Shown: positions 1 through 5,487, numbered from the stretch's first letter. The stretch: 5,526 nt of DNA from Desulfosporosinus sp. (GCA_016278585.1 JADQBO010000499.1:1-5526); one strand, 5' to 3'. The notes: a model not told the origin generated them from the letters alone. Made by a program: numbers and translations.

Positions 1-2
1 AT

Positions 3-896
3 CATTCCCATGCCGTTAATCATCGGTGTTATCCATTGGATCCCGAGTTACTTTATAATACCAAAACGATTGTTCTAGTTGATGATGAGGTGACAACTGG
101 AAATACAGCCTTAAATATTATACGGGCAATACATTCGAAATTTCCTAAAACAGACTATGTCGTTTTATCGCTTTTAGATTGGAGAACGATAGAAGACCGA
201 GCTAATTTTAATAAATTAGAGCAACAGCTGGGTATTAGAATTCATACGGTGTCACTTTTAGAAGGGGAAATAGAGGTAAGTGGTGAACCCTTTAGTGAGC
301 AAGTGAATTCACTCAAATTAAACCCCCTATCAGAACCTGATATCGTTGAGGAACGATCTGTTATTGAAGAACTAAAACATCTTGACCTACAAGATGTGAT
401 CTCGGTTTTTTCAGAAGATCCAACAGGGTATAAAAACTTTTCTCCATATCTTAAGTTAACGGGGAGATTTGGACTGTCAAGTCATGAAAGCCAGGAAATC
501 CTGCCCTTAGCAAGAGAGCTTGGGGAAAGCTTAAAGCGCGACCGGGCAGGTGAAAAGACACTTTGTCTGGGAACTGGTGAATTCATGTATTTCCCTATGC
601 TCATATCAGCCTATATGGGGAACGGAATAAGTTATCACTCAACTACGAGAAGTCCGATCTATCCTTTCCCACAGCCTCATTATGCGATTCAAAATGGATT
701 TACTTATCTAAATCCTGATGATTCGAGTATTACTAATTATGTGTATAACATTCCCATGAACTATTATGATGAGGTGTATTTATTTCTTGAAAGGGAAGTT
801 AGTCAGGAGCGATTAATACCCTTATTAACGGTCTTTCGTGAGTTAGGGATTCCGCGAATTGTAATAGTTTACGGTACTTCGTTAAAAGAATCCTAA
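3..896 (+). CDS. Phosphoribosyltransferase with C-terminal TRSP domain (5' end outside the window)
   Basis: The frame is open to the left edge, so the true start lies upstream; the TTG at 36 is internal, because the codons before it (HSHAVNHRCYP) match the family's conserved lead-in to the PRPP loop. Seen: a type I PRTase PRPP-binding motif, VLVDDEVTTGNT (nt 72-107), in which the paired Asp residues and TTGNT would hold the ribose-phosphate of PRPP. The C-terminal half carries LGTGEFMYFPM and the TTRSP sequence (TRSP at nt 645-656) that gives the TRSP domain its name. Family knowledge: PRTase_2+TRSP proteins occur almost only in Ter gene clusters, where they are proposed to form an N-glycosidic bond in a nucleoside-like metabolite; the substrate is unknown. 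The protein appears soluble and cytoplasmic. The next gene starts 48 nt downstream on the same strand, consistent with one operon. The family is confident; the reaction is inferred. Confidence 0.88.
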   Translation, partial: HSHAVNHRCYPLDPELLYNTKTIVLVDDEVTTGNTALNIIRAIHSKFPKTDYVVLSLLDWRTIEDRANFNKLEQQLGIRIHTVSLLEGEIEVSGEPFSEQVNSLKLNPLSEPDIVEERSVIEELKHLDLQDVISVFSEDPTGYKNFSPYLKLTGRFGLSSHESQEILPLARELGESLKRDRAGEKTLCLGTGEFMYFPMLISAYMGNGISYHSTTRSPIYPFPQPHYAIQNGFTYLNPDDSSITNYVYNIPMNYYDEVYLFLEREVSQERLIPLLTVFRELGIPRIVIVYGTSLKES

Positions 897-944
897 ATAT
901 TGTTGCAAATTCTCTTAAAACAAAGGAAAAGTGGTGACCGTTAG

Positions 945-2063
945 GTGAATGATAAACTTTTCTCTCATCGAATTTCTGATCCTGGGCCAATGGGATGTTA
1001 TAGCCCTAATGATGTCATCTTTTTACTCAAAAATCTTAATGGGTTAATGACGGAGATGGATCTTCAATCGCGTGAGCAAAGAATTCAGTCTGGTGGTCAT
1101 TATTCAGAAATGCTGCCGATAGAATATGAACCAACCAAGGACTACCTCGATCTTTTTCACCAGACGCTTCACGAGAGTGCTGCTAAAGTTGCTGAAGCTG
1201 TGGGGGTAGTAGCAGAGCATATTTTAAAGAGGAATGGGCCAAAGATGGTTCTTGTTTCTCTAGCCCGAGCAGGAACTCCTATTGGAATCCTGGTGAAACG
1301 TTATCTTTTAGAAAAGCATGGCTTAGATTTCCCTCACTATAGCATTTCGATTATTCGAGGTCGGGGCATCGATGAAAATGCTCTTCTTTATATTCTTCAG
1401 AATCATCTGGGATCAAAGATCCAGTTTATCGACGGTTGGACAGGTAAGGGCGCTATAACCAAGGTTTTAAATCAGGCGTGTCTAGAGTTTAACGCTAAAT
1501 ACGAGTACGATCTAGATGATGACTTAGCCGTACTAGCGGATCCAGGGCATTGTGTGAAAACCTTTGGAACGAGAGAAGACTTTTTAATTCCTAGTGCTTG
1601 CTTAAATTCAACGGTCTCAGGGTTGGTGAGCCGAACAGTCTTTCGAAGAGATTTAATTGGGGAAAAAGATTTTCATGGGGCTAGATTTTATGAAAACCTT
1701 CTTAAAGTAGAAGTTTCTAATCTCTTTGTTGATACTATTACTAGGGAGTTTAAGATGCTTAAACGGATAAACTCGGGATTTATGGATAGCTATGCTGATC
1801 CAGAAGTCTCTTGGCAAGGGCTAAAATCGCTAACGTATATCAAAGAGAAGTATGGGATTGAGGATATTAATTTTATTAAACCAGGTGTTGGAGAAACAAC
1901 CAGGGTTCTTCTAAGGCGGTTACCCGATAGGGTACTAGTGGATAATCTTGAGAACTCTAACTTAAAACACATTATGCTGCTATGCAAGGATAAGGGAGTT
2001 CCTGTTGAGGAGTATCCTCAGCTTAGCTATTCATGTTGTGGGATAGTGAGGCAGATATCATGA
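945..2063 (+). CDS. PRTase_1/StiP-domain protein fused to a C-terminal PELOTA RNA-binding domain
   Basis: This is a 372-residue protein starting at GTG 945, directly after an in-frame TAG (942-944), so no longer start is possible. The nearest purine run (AAAGGA, about 922-927) is rather far, so initiation looks weak or coupled. The next in-frame ATG (990) would remove only 15 residues. PRTase-like core: SLARAGTP (105-112), YSISIIRGRGID (132-143), the PRPP-loop-like FIDGWTGKGAI (161-171), and the family block from DPGHC to GTREDFLIPSACLNSTVSG (199-226). The C-terminal part, about 287-369 (GETTRVLLRR 316-325, then VPVEEYP and a CCG turn), is PELOTA-like, a fold related to L7Ae-type RNA-binding domains. 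Known: this two-domain architecture is typical of Ter-linked operons. Databases sometimes label the N-terminal domain 'cysteine protease StiP'; C203 and C219 are candidate nucleophiles, but the PRPP-loop-like motif favours a PRTase-type role. A link between RNA binding and nucleotide chemistry is inference. Confidence 0.88.
   Translation: MNDKLFSHRISDPGPMGCYSPNDVIFLLKNLNGLMTEMDLQSREQRIQSGGHYSEMLPIEYEPTKDYLDLFHQTLHESAAKVAEAVGVVAEHILKRNGPKMVLVSLARAGTPIGILVKRYLLEKHGLDFPHYSISIIRGRGIDENALLYILQNHLGSKIQFIDGWTGKGAITKVLNQACLEFNAKYEYDLDDDLAVLADPGHCVKTFGTREDFLIPSACLNSTVSGLVSRTVFRRDLIGEKDFHGARFYENLLKVEVSNLFVDTITREFKMLKRINSGFMDSYADPEVSWQGLKSLTYIKEKYGIEDINFIKPGVGETTRVLLRRLPDRVLVDNLENSNLKHIMLLCKDKGVPVEEYPQLSYSCCGIVRQIS
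2046..2051 (+). promoter_or_regulatory. RBS fixing the HAD gene start at 2060
   Basis: GTGAGG lies inside the end of the upstream gene and ends 8 nt before ATG 2060. That ATG overlaps the upstream TGA as ATGA, a classic translational coupling arrangement. An upstream in-frame ATG at 2033 exists but has no comparable purine run and would add nine residues with no family counterpart that I recognise. Confidence 0.7.
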
Positions 2064-2896
2064 TCAATACAAGGATGTTTGCCAGCGATCTCGACCAAAC
2101 CTTGATTTATTCATACCGATCGTTTACAAATGAATATGCGGACCAATCAATTCGGCCCGTTGAATGGCTGGATGATCGTTATATTTCCTATATGACTCAA
2201 AACTCCTTAACTAAATTAAAAGAAATTTCAGAAGGGTTACTATTTGTCCCTGTTACAACTCGGACTAAACTTCAATATCTGCGTATAAATTTTCTAGAAT
2301 ATGACATTTCATATCAATATGCGGTAACCAGCAATGGTGGGACAATTTTCAATAAAGGGGTTGAAGATCAAGATTGGAGGCACCAAGTTTTAGAGGGTAG
2401 AAATCATTGTTTGGCCGCTGAAGATCTTATCAATAAGTTTAATGAGATTCGACATCCCTCATGGGTCATTAAGGAATCCGGTAAACTGGCGGATGATTTA
2501 TTCTTTTACTGTTTGATCGAACGTGAAAAGATCCCCCTTGGAGAGTTAGCCGCTTTCAAACTCTGGGCAAGGGAAAATAACTGGGAGTTATCAGTTCAGG
2601 GAAGAAAACTTTATCTGGTTCCCATAAATGTGAACAAGAAAGCGGCTATTCAATATATCCAAGAAAAAGAAGGAATTAATCAGGTCTTAGCTGCTGGAGA
2701 CTCGTTGCTGGATTTTGATATGCTTAAAGCGGCGGATTTTGCTATTGCACCTGCCCATGGGGAGCTTTATTCCCTTTATCTCCAGAAGGTTTCAGGGTTG
2801 GAAAGGCTAAGATTTACTCAGAAAAGCGGACTAAAAGCTGGAGAAGAGATTTTAGACTATGTGGCGGGGGCGCTGTCCCAGAAGTTAGTGGTATAA
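2060..2896 (+). CDS. HAD-superfamily (Cof/IIB-like) phosphatase of the Ter enzyme module
   Basis: This is a predicted cytoplasmic Mg2+-dependent phosphohydrolase of 278 residues, normal for a HAD protein with a C2-type cap. Motif I is SDLDQT (residues 9-14), with D10 the nucleophile and D12 the acid/base. Motif II is the Thr in VPVTTRT (about 66-67). Motif III is a Lys in NVNKKAA (193 or 194). Motif IV is GDSLLDFDM (213-221), with acidic Mg2+ ligands D214 and D218. All catalytic motifs are present, so the enzyme should be active. The cap would lie between motifs II and III (about 85-185). The start at 2060 is chosen for the ATGA overlap with the PELOTA gene and the RBS at 2046; the frame is also open from ATG 2033. 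Co-occurrence with two PRTases suggests it dephosphorylates a nucleotide-like intermediate to the nucleoside level (inference). Sucrose-phosphatase or Cof-type annotation is also likely from automated tools; the substrate cannot be read from sequence. Confidence 0.88.
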   Translation: MINTRMFASDLDQTLIYSYRSFTNEYADQSIRPVEWLDDRYISYMTQNSLTKLKEISEGLLFVPVTTRTKLQYLRINFLEYDISYQYAVTSNGGTIFNKGVEDQDWRHQVLEGRNHCLAAEDLINKFNEIRHPSWVIKESGKLADDLFFYCLIEREKIPLGELAAFKLWARENNWELSVQGRKLYLVPINVNKKAAIQYIQEKEGINQVLAAGDSLLDFDMLKAADFAIAPAHGELYSLYLQKVSGLERLRFTQKSGLKAGEEILDYVAGALSQKLVV

Positions 2897-2961
2897 AAGC
2901 CACATTAATTGTACACTATATAATGGTAAAGATTGGGTTGAAAAAGGAAATAGCTACGGGG

Positions 2962-3002
2962 AAATACTTATGTCCTTTGATCATTGATTAAGTAAATACT
3001 TA
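2962..3002 (+). repeat. Direct repeat of AAATACTTA, 32 bp apart
   Basis: AAATACTTA occurs at 2962-2970 and again at 2994-3002, a centre-to-centre distance of 32 bp, close to three helical turns. The second copy forms part of the right half of the dyad at 2987-3004. A shorter AAATAC recurs at 3071-3076, over the -10 of the TerD promoter. The DNA is AT-rich, so some recurrence is expected by chance. Confidence 0.5.
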
Positions 3003-3004
3003 AT
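2987..3004. promoter_or_regulatory. Candidate operator: perfect 8+2+8 inverted repeat
   Basis: ATTAAGTA and TACTTAAT are perfect reverse complements separated by AA. The site is about 42 bp upstream of the predicted -35 of the TerD promoter. The arms are AT-rich with no following T-run, so it does not look like a terminator; a binding site for a dimeric regulator is more plausible. The regulator is unknown. Confidence 0.5.
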
Positions 3005-3012
3005 TGGCAAAG

Positions 3013-3030
3013 ATGTGAAAGTTATGTGAA
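3013..3030 (+). promoter_or_regulatory. Tandem ATGTGAA repeats at 11-bp spacing upstream of the -35
   Basis: ATGTGAA is present at 3013-3019 and 3024-3030, so repeat starts are 11 bp apart, about one helical turn. The second copy ends 16 bp before the predicted -35. This geometry is typical of direct-repeat sites for OmpR/PhoB-type response regulators. Assigning it to that class is inference from spacing alone. Confidence 0.4.
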
Positions 3031-3046
3031 CATTACAATTTAGGTT

Positions 3047-3074
3047 TTTACCGAATGCTTCCCTGTGATAAAAT
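3047..3074 (+). promoter_or_regulatory. Predicted sigma-A promoter (extended -10) for the TerD genes
   Basis: The -35 is TTTACC (3047-3052, 4 of 6 consensus). A 16-bp spacer leads to the -10 TAAAAT (3069-3074, 5 of 6), preceded by TG one base away (3066-3067), which makes it an extended -10. Transcription would begin near 3081-3083, giving a leader of about 105 nt. A small dyad, AATAC-AA-GTATT (3072-3083), covers the -10 and start region. I looked for ECF-type (TGAAAC...CGTA) and sigma-B-type elements, since the Bacillus yce genes are controlled by such factors, and found no convincing match. Confidence 0.55.
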
Positions 3075-3081
3075 ACAAGTA

Positions 3082-3186
3082 TTATTCCATTATTTGCACG
3101 GTTCTTCTCGTAAAAATAAAGGAAATAATGAAGAAGTAGAGAAAATAGATGATATAGTACGCGTTATCTAAAAAGGGGGATTCATA
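3082..3186 (+). other. Leader of the TerD transcript
   Basis: About 105 nt lie between the predicted start of transcription and the first TerD gene. It contains a possible minimal reading frame, ATG AAG AAG TAG (3128-3139), with AAAGGA (3118-3123) in front. A weak hairpin, TAGAT (3146-3150) with ATCTA (3166-3170), ends 2 nt before the Shine-Dalgarno sequence. I recognise no riboswitch class in it. Confidence 0.35.
3173..3179 (+). promoter_or_regulatory. Strong RBS for the GTG-started TerD paralogue
   Basis: AAGGGGG lies 7 nt before GTG 3187 and supports that non-ATG start. The protein it begins, MGINLQKGQKIDL, matches the canonical TerD N-terminus. Confidence 0.75.
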
Positions 3187-3801
3187 GTGGGAATTAATTT
3201 GCAAAAAGGACAAAAGATTGACTTAACGAAGGGTAATCCTGGTTTATCTAAAATTATGGTAGGTTTAGGATGGGATGAGGTATCAAAACCAAAATCAGGA
3301 GGACTTCTTGGCGGTCTTTTTGGAGGGGGTGGAGTGGGTGCCGCAATTGACTGTGATGCGTCTGCAATCCTTCTCGATGCACAAAATAAGCTTACTGCTA
3401 AAGATCGGTTAGTCTACTTTGGTAATCTCCAAAGTGGTGACAAAAGTGTAAAGCACAGTGGAGATAATCTAACAGGTGCTGGTGATGGCGACGATGAACA
3501 AATTAACGTGGATCTAGGGAGTGTTCCCAGCGGTGTCCAAAAAATCATTTTTGTGGTTAATATTTACGATAGCGTGAAACGTAAACAGGACTTTGGGTTA
3601 ATCGCCAATGCCTTTATCAGGGTTGTCAATCCAGTCAATGGGCAAGAGTTTTGTCGGTTCAATTTGACTGAAAGCTATGCAGGCAAAACGAGCTTAGTTG
3701 TTGCAGAAGTTTATCGTCACAATAACGAGTGGAAATTCGCTGCAATTGGCGAAGGTACCAATGATGCATCATTGAGTGAGCTTATCCGTCGATATCAATA
3801 A
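3187..3801 (+). CDS. yceC: TerD-family stress protein, divergent YceC-type paralogue
   Basis: This is a 204-residue TerD-domain protein, predicted cytoplasmic, with no signal peptide or membrane segment. Seen: the N-terminal signature LQKGQKIDLTKGNPGLSK (5-22), GLGWD (26-30), and the acidic loop GDNLTGAGDGDDE (92-104), a hallmark Ca2+-binding region of TerD proteins. It differs from the next two paralogues in three ways. A Gly-rich insertion (about 33-53, SGGLLGGLFGGGG) replaces the NKYDGG stretch. DFDLDAS becomes AIDCDAS (C56). RYDLGEDFSVET becomes RFNLTESYAGKT, and the C-terminus ends in SELIRRYQ. From memory, Bacillus YceC shares these traits, so this is probably a conserved subfamily rather than a decayed copy, perhaps with altered metal binding. 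It is first gene of the trio, 32 nt before the next, under the promoter at 3047. TerD-family proteins are linked to tellurite, oxidative and envelope stress; their molecular role is unsettled. Confidence 0.92.
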   Translation: MGINLQKGQKIDLTKGNPGLSKIMVGLGWDEVSKPKSGGLLGGLFGGGGVGAAIDCDASAILLDAQNKLTAKDRLVYFGNLQSGDKSVKHSGDNLTGAGDGDDEQINVDLGSVPSGVQKIIFVVNIYDSVKRKQDFGLIANAFIRVVNPVNGQEFCRFNLTESYAGKTSLVVAEVYRHNNEWKFAAIGEGTNDASLSELIRRYQ

Positions 3802-3833
3802 TTTTTTAAGTAATTAATAAGGGGGATATTACA

Positions 3834-4412
3834 ATGGCAATTAGTTTACAAAAAGGTCAAAAGGTGGATCTTACTAAATCAAATCCAGGTCTGACAAAAA
3901 TCGTGATTGGTTTGGGTTGGGATGTCAATAAGTATGATGGCGGAAAAGATTTTGATTTAGATTCCTCAGTATTTATGTTAAATCCTGAAGGAAAAGTTGC
4001 CGATGAAAAGAACTTTGTCTTTTTTAATAACCCAAAGAGTCCTGATGGCTCAGTAACACATACAGGCGACAACCGTTCCGGTGCTGGTGATGGGGATGAT
4101 GAGCAAATTAAAGTTGACCTAGCGCTTGTTTCTAGCGGCGTTTCCAAGATCACCTTCGGGATTACGATTCACGAGGCTAAAGAACGCAATCAGAATTTTG
4201 GACAAGTTTCTAACGCCTATGTAAGGGTTTTAAATGAAGAATCAGGGGAAGAACTAATTCGTTATGACCTCGGTGAAGATTTTTCCGTTGAGACTGCAGT
4301 TGTAGTAGGTGAACTATATCGCAATAATGCTGAATGGAAGTTTAATGCGATCGGCAGCGGTTACCAAAACGGATTAGCTGGATTATGCAAGGATTTCGGA
4401 TTAGACGTATAA
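3834..4412 (+). CDS. terD: TerD-family Ca2+-binding stress protein (second of three)
   Basis: This is a 192-residue canonical single-domain TerD protein, predicted cytoplasmic. The start at ATG 3834 is supported by AAGGGGG (3819-3825) 8 nt upstream and by the conserved ISLQKGQKVDLTK opening. Key motifs: GLGWD (26-30), DFDLDSS (39-45; the usual form is DLDAS), GDNRSGAGDGDDE (78-90) and NFGQVSNAYVRV, followed by RYDLGEDFSVETA near the C-terminus. These acidic clusters correspond to the Ca2+ sites known for TerD proteins. It lies 32 nt after the first TerD gene, so the two are almost certainly co-transcribed. It is about 63% identical to the following paralogue by hand count (120 of 190 aligned positions), indicating tandem duplication followed by divergence. 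Position suggests equivalence to Bacillus yceD, but I cannot separate yceD from yceE by sequence alone. Confidence 0.93.
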   Translation: MAISLQKGQKVDLTKSNPGLTKIVIGLGWDVNKYDGGKDFDLDSSVFMLNPEGKVADEKNFVFFNNPKSPDGSVTHTGDNRSGAGDGDDEQIKVDLALVSSGVSKITFGITIHEAKERNQNFGQVSNAYVRVLNEESGEELIRYDLGEDFSVETAVVVGELYRNNAEWKFNAIGSGYQNGLAGLCKDFGLDV

Positions 4413-4521
4413 TTCGGAGCAGAAAGCCAGAGACCAGAGGTAAATGCAAGGTTTCAGAACGTTAAACTTGAACTTCGATAGATTAAAATGCTTAAATTGA
4501 AAAAATTAAAGAGGTGTTTTT
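4413..4521 (+). other. Spacer between the second and third TerD genes
   Basis: These 109 nt hold no terminator-like hairpin and no promoter with acceptable spacing; the best pair, TTGAAC (4468-4473) and TAAAAT (4484-4489), is only 10 bp apart. A short tandem CCAGAG (4427-4432 and 4434-4439) is present. The third TerD gene is therefore probably read from the same transcript. Its RBS, AAAGAGG (4508-4514), lies 7 nt before ATG 4522. Confidence 0.4.
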
Positions 4522-5106
4522 ATGTCAGTTATAAGTTTAAGCAAAGGACAAAAAATTGACTTAACTAAGGGGAACCCAGGTTTATCGAAGATCATTGTCG
4601 GATTGGGTTGGGATACGAATAAGTATTCTGGTGGGTCGGATTTTGACTTAGATGCCTCGGCCTTTTTAGTTGATAAAAATGGTAAAGCGGGCGGTATCGA
4701 AGACTTTATTTATTACAATAATTTGGTTGGTGGAAATGGTTCTGTAAATCATACAGGGGATAATCTCACTGGAGATGGTGATGGGGATGACGAGCAAATC
4801 AAGGTTGATCTTGCTGCTGTACCGGCACATGTAGAGAAAATCGCCGTAACCGTGACAATTCATGATGCAGCGCAAAGAGCACAGAACTTTGGACAAGTCT
4901 CCAATTCCTTTGTTCGCGTTGTTAATGAAGCTAATGGACAAGAAGTCATGCGGTATGATTTAGGTGAAGATTTTTCTGTAGAAACAGCGATTGTAGTTTG
5001 CGAACTATATCGTCATCAAGGGGAATGGAAGTTTAACGCTGTGGGTAGTGGTTTCTCAGGGGGATTATCTGCCCTTTGCGCAAACTATGGTTTACAAGTA
5101 GGTTAA
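4522..5106 (+). CDS. terD: TerD-family Ca2+-binding stress protein (third of three)
   Basis: This is a 194-residue canonical TerD protein, predicted cytoplasmic, starting at ATG 4522 behind AAAGAGG with 7-nt spacing. Motifs in order: KGQKIDLTKGNPGLSK (8-23), GLGWD (27-31), DFDLDAS (40-46), GDNLTGDGDGDDE (79-91), NFGQVSNSFVRV and RYDLGEDFSVETA. The acidic loop has an extra Asp compared with the second paralogue (TGDGDGDDE against SGAGDGDDE). This copy keeps the most complete set of acidic metal-loop residues of the three, so it is the best candidate for full Ca2+ binding. Two Cys occur near the C-terminus (VVCELYRH and SALCANYG). It is the last gene before a strong terminator and so probably ends the TerD transcript. 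By position it corresponds to Bacillus yceE. Confidence 0.93.
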   Translation: MSVISLSKGQKIDLTKGNPGLSKIIVGLGWDTNKYSGGSDFDLDASAFLVDKNGKAGGIEDFIYYNNLVGGNGSVNHTGDNLTGDGDGDDEQIKVDLAAVPAHVEKIAVTVTIHDAAQRAQNFGQVSNSFVRVVNEANGQEVMRYDLGEDFSVETAIVVCELYRHQGEWKFNAVGSGFSGGLSALCANYGLQVG

Positions 5107-5123
5107 ATATCGGATTTTTTCTG

Positions 5124-5157
5124 AAGAGGCCCTTCATGTTTGGAGGGTCTCTTTTTT
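5124..5157 (+). terminator. Intrinsic terminator after the TerD trio
   Basis: The core left arm AGAGGCCCTTC (5125-5135) pairs with GGAGGGTCTCT (5142-5152) across a 6-nt loop (ATGTTT), giving an 11-bp stem with two G-U wobbles. The stem runs straight into a T-tract (5152-5157). It begins 18 nt after the last TerD stop codon. This separates the TerD transcript from the gene at 5488. Confidence 0.88.
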
Positions 5158-5226
5158 GCGTATTCTCTAAAAGAACGCAGATAACGCGGGAGAGTATGAG
5201 GGTGGGCTTTGAACCATAGTTATTTG

Positions 5227-5296
5227 TGTAAACCTGCATTGGGGCCGTCCACGCTCTAGTTGGAAAAGGCCGGGAGCAAAGAGGTTAAGGTTTGTA
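5227..5296 (+). other. Possible structured RNA element (unidentified)
   Basis: TGTAAACCT (5227-5235) can pair with AGGTTTGTA (5288-5296), 9 bp with two wobbles, closing a 52-nt interior. Inside, GCTC and GAGC can form a short stem, and GGCC occurs twice. It lies upstream of the predicted promoter at 5395, so it would be in the leader of the next gene only if an earlier start is used. I could not match it to a known class; chance folding is a real alternative. Confidence 0.2.
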
Positions 5297-5394
5297 AATA
5301 TTGTATATAAATTAAAAACATGGGATAAACACTGTTATATGCCAAATGCGGGGGGTAAATCATATTTATGAGACAATCAGGGCATTTTTGCAGA

Positions 5395-5423
5395 TTGATA
5401 TTAATGGAGTTATTGCATATGAT
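5395..5423 (+). promoter_or_regulatory. Predicted sigma-A promoter for the gene at 5488
   Basis: The -35 TTGATA (5395-5400, 5 of 6) and -10 TATGAT (5418-5423, 5 of 6) are separated by an ideal 17 bp. Transcription would start near 5430, giving a leader of about 58 nt. Its position after a terminator and before a strong RBS supports a separate transcription unit. Confidence 0.65.
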
Positions 5424-5487
5424 TTAAAGTACAATTTAATTAATTATTCAGAAAACTAAGTTGTAAAAGCTGGAAGGGGGGGTAGAA

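Larger units (their letters stand above)
5158..5487 (+). other. Intergenic region without a confident gene
   Basis: These 330 bp hold only very short frames; the longest noted on the + strand is about 19 codons (5368-5427), with GGGGGG 12 nt upstream, too far for a good RBS. A GC-richer part (about 5234-5280) can form nested short stems, and an AT-rich part follows. The recognisable elements are the possible RNA fold at 5227-5296 and the promoter at 5395-5423. I see no insertion sequence, tRNA or known riboswitch. Confidence 0.5.

Noticed and set aside
36..38. TTG as the start of the first gene
   Set aside because: The frame is open from position 3 and the upstream codons (HSHAVNHRCYP) look like conserved family sequence, so the gene begins outside the window.
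2919..2924. Perfect TATAAT just after the HAD gene
   Set aside because: No -35-like hexamer lies 16-18 bp upstream, which falls at the end of the HAD gene. The DNA is AT-rich, so a lone hexamer is weak evidence.
2936..2964. Sigma-B-like pair GGTTGA and GGGAAA
   Set aside because: The 17-bp spacing is too long for sigma-B promoters and both elements match poorly, although sigma-B control of Bacillus yce genes made it worth checking.
2987..3004. Inverted repeat considered as a terminator of the enzyme module
   Set aside because: The stem is almost entirely A-T, the 2-nt loop is too small for a hairpin, and no T-run follows.
3857..4153. 98-codon antisense open frame inside the second TerD gene
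   Set aside because: It lies wholly opposite a clear TerD gene, has no recognisable domain and no evident RBS. The same applies to the antisense frames at 799-990, 1790-1987 and 4666-4941, and to the one at 5033-5239, which overlaps the end of the third TerD gene and the terminator.
5368..5427. 19-codon frame starting MRQSGHF
   Set aside because: The nearest purine run (GGGGGG, 5350-5355) is 12 nt away, the frame is very short, and it overlaps the predicted promoter at 5395-5423.
5413..5435. TTGCAT and TACAAT as a promoter pair
   Set aside because: The spacer is only 11 bp; the overlapping TTGATA-N17-TATGAT pair has ideal spacing.
5158..5487. yybP-ykoY (Mn2+) riboswitch before a possible TerC gene
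   Set aside because: I could not find its conserved elements, such as the GGGGAGUAG-like segment, anywhere in the gap.
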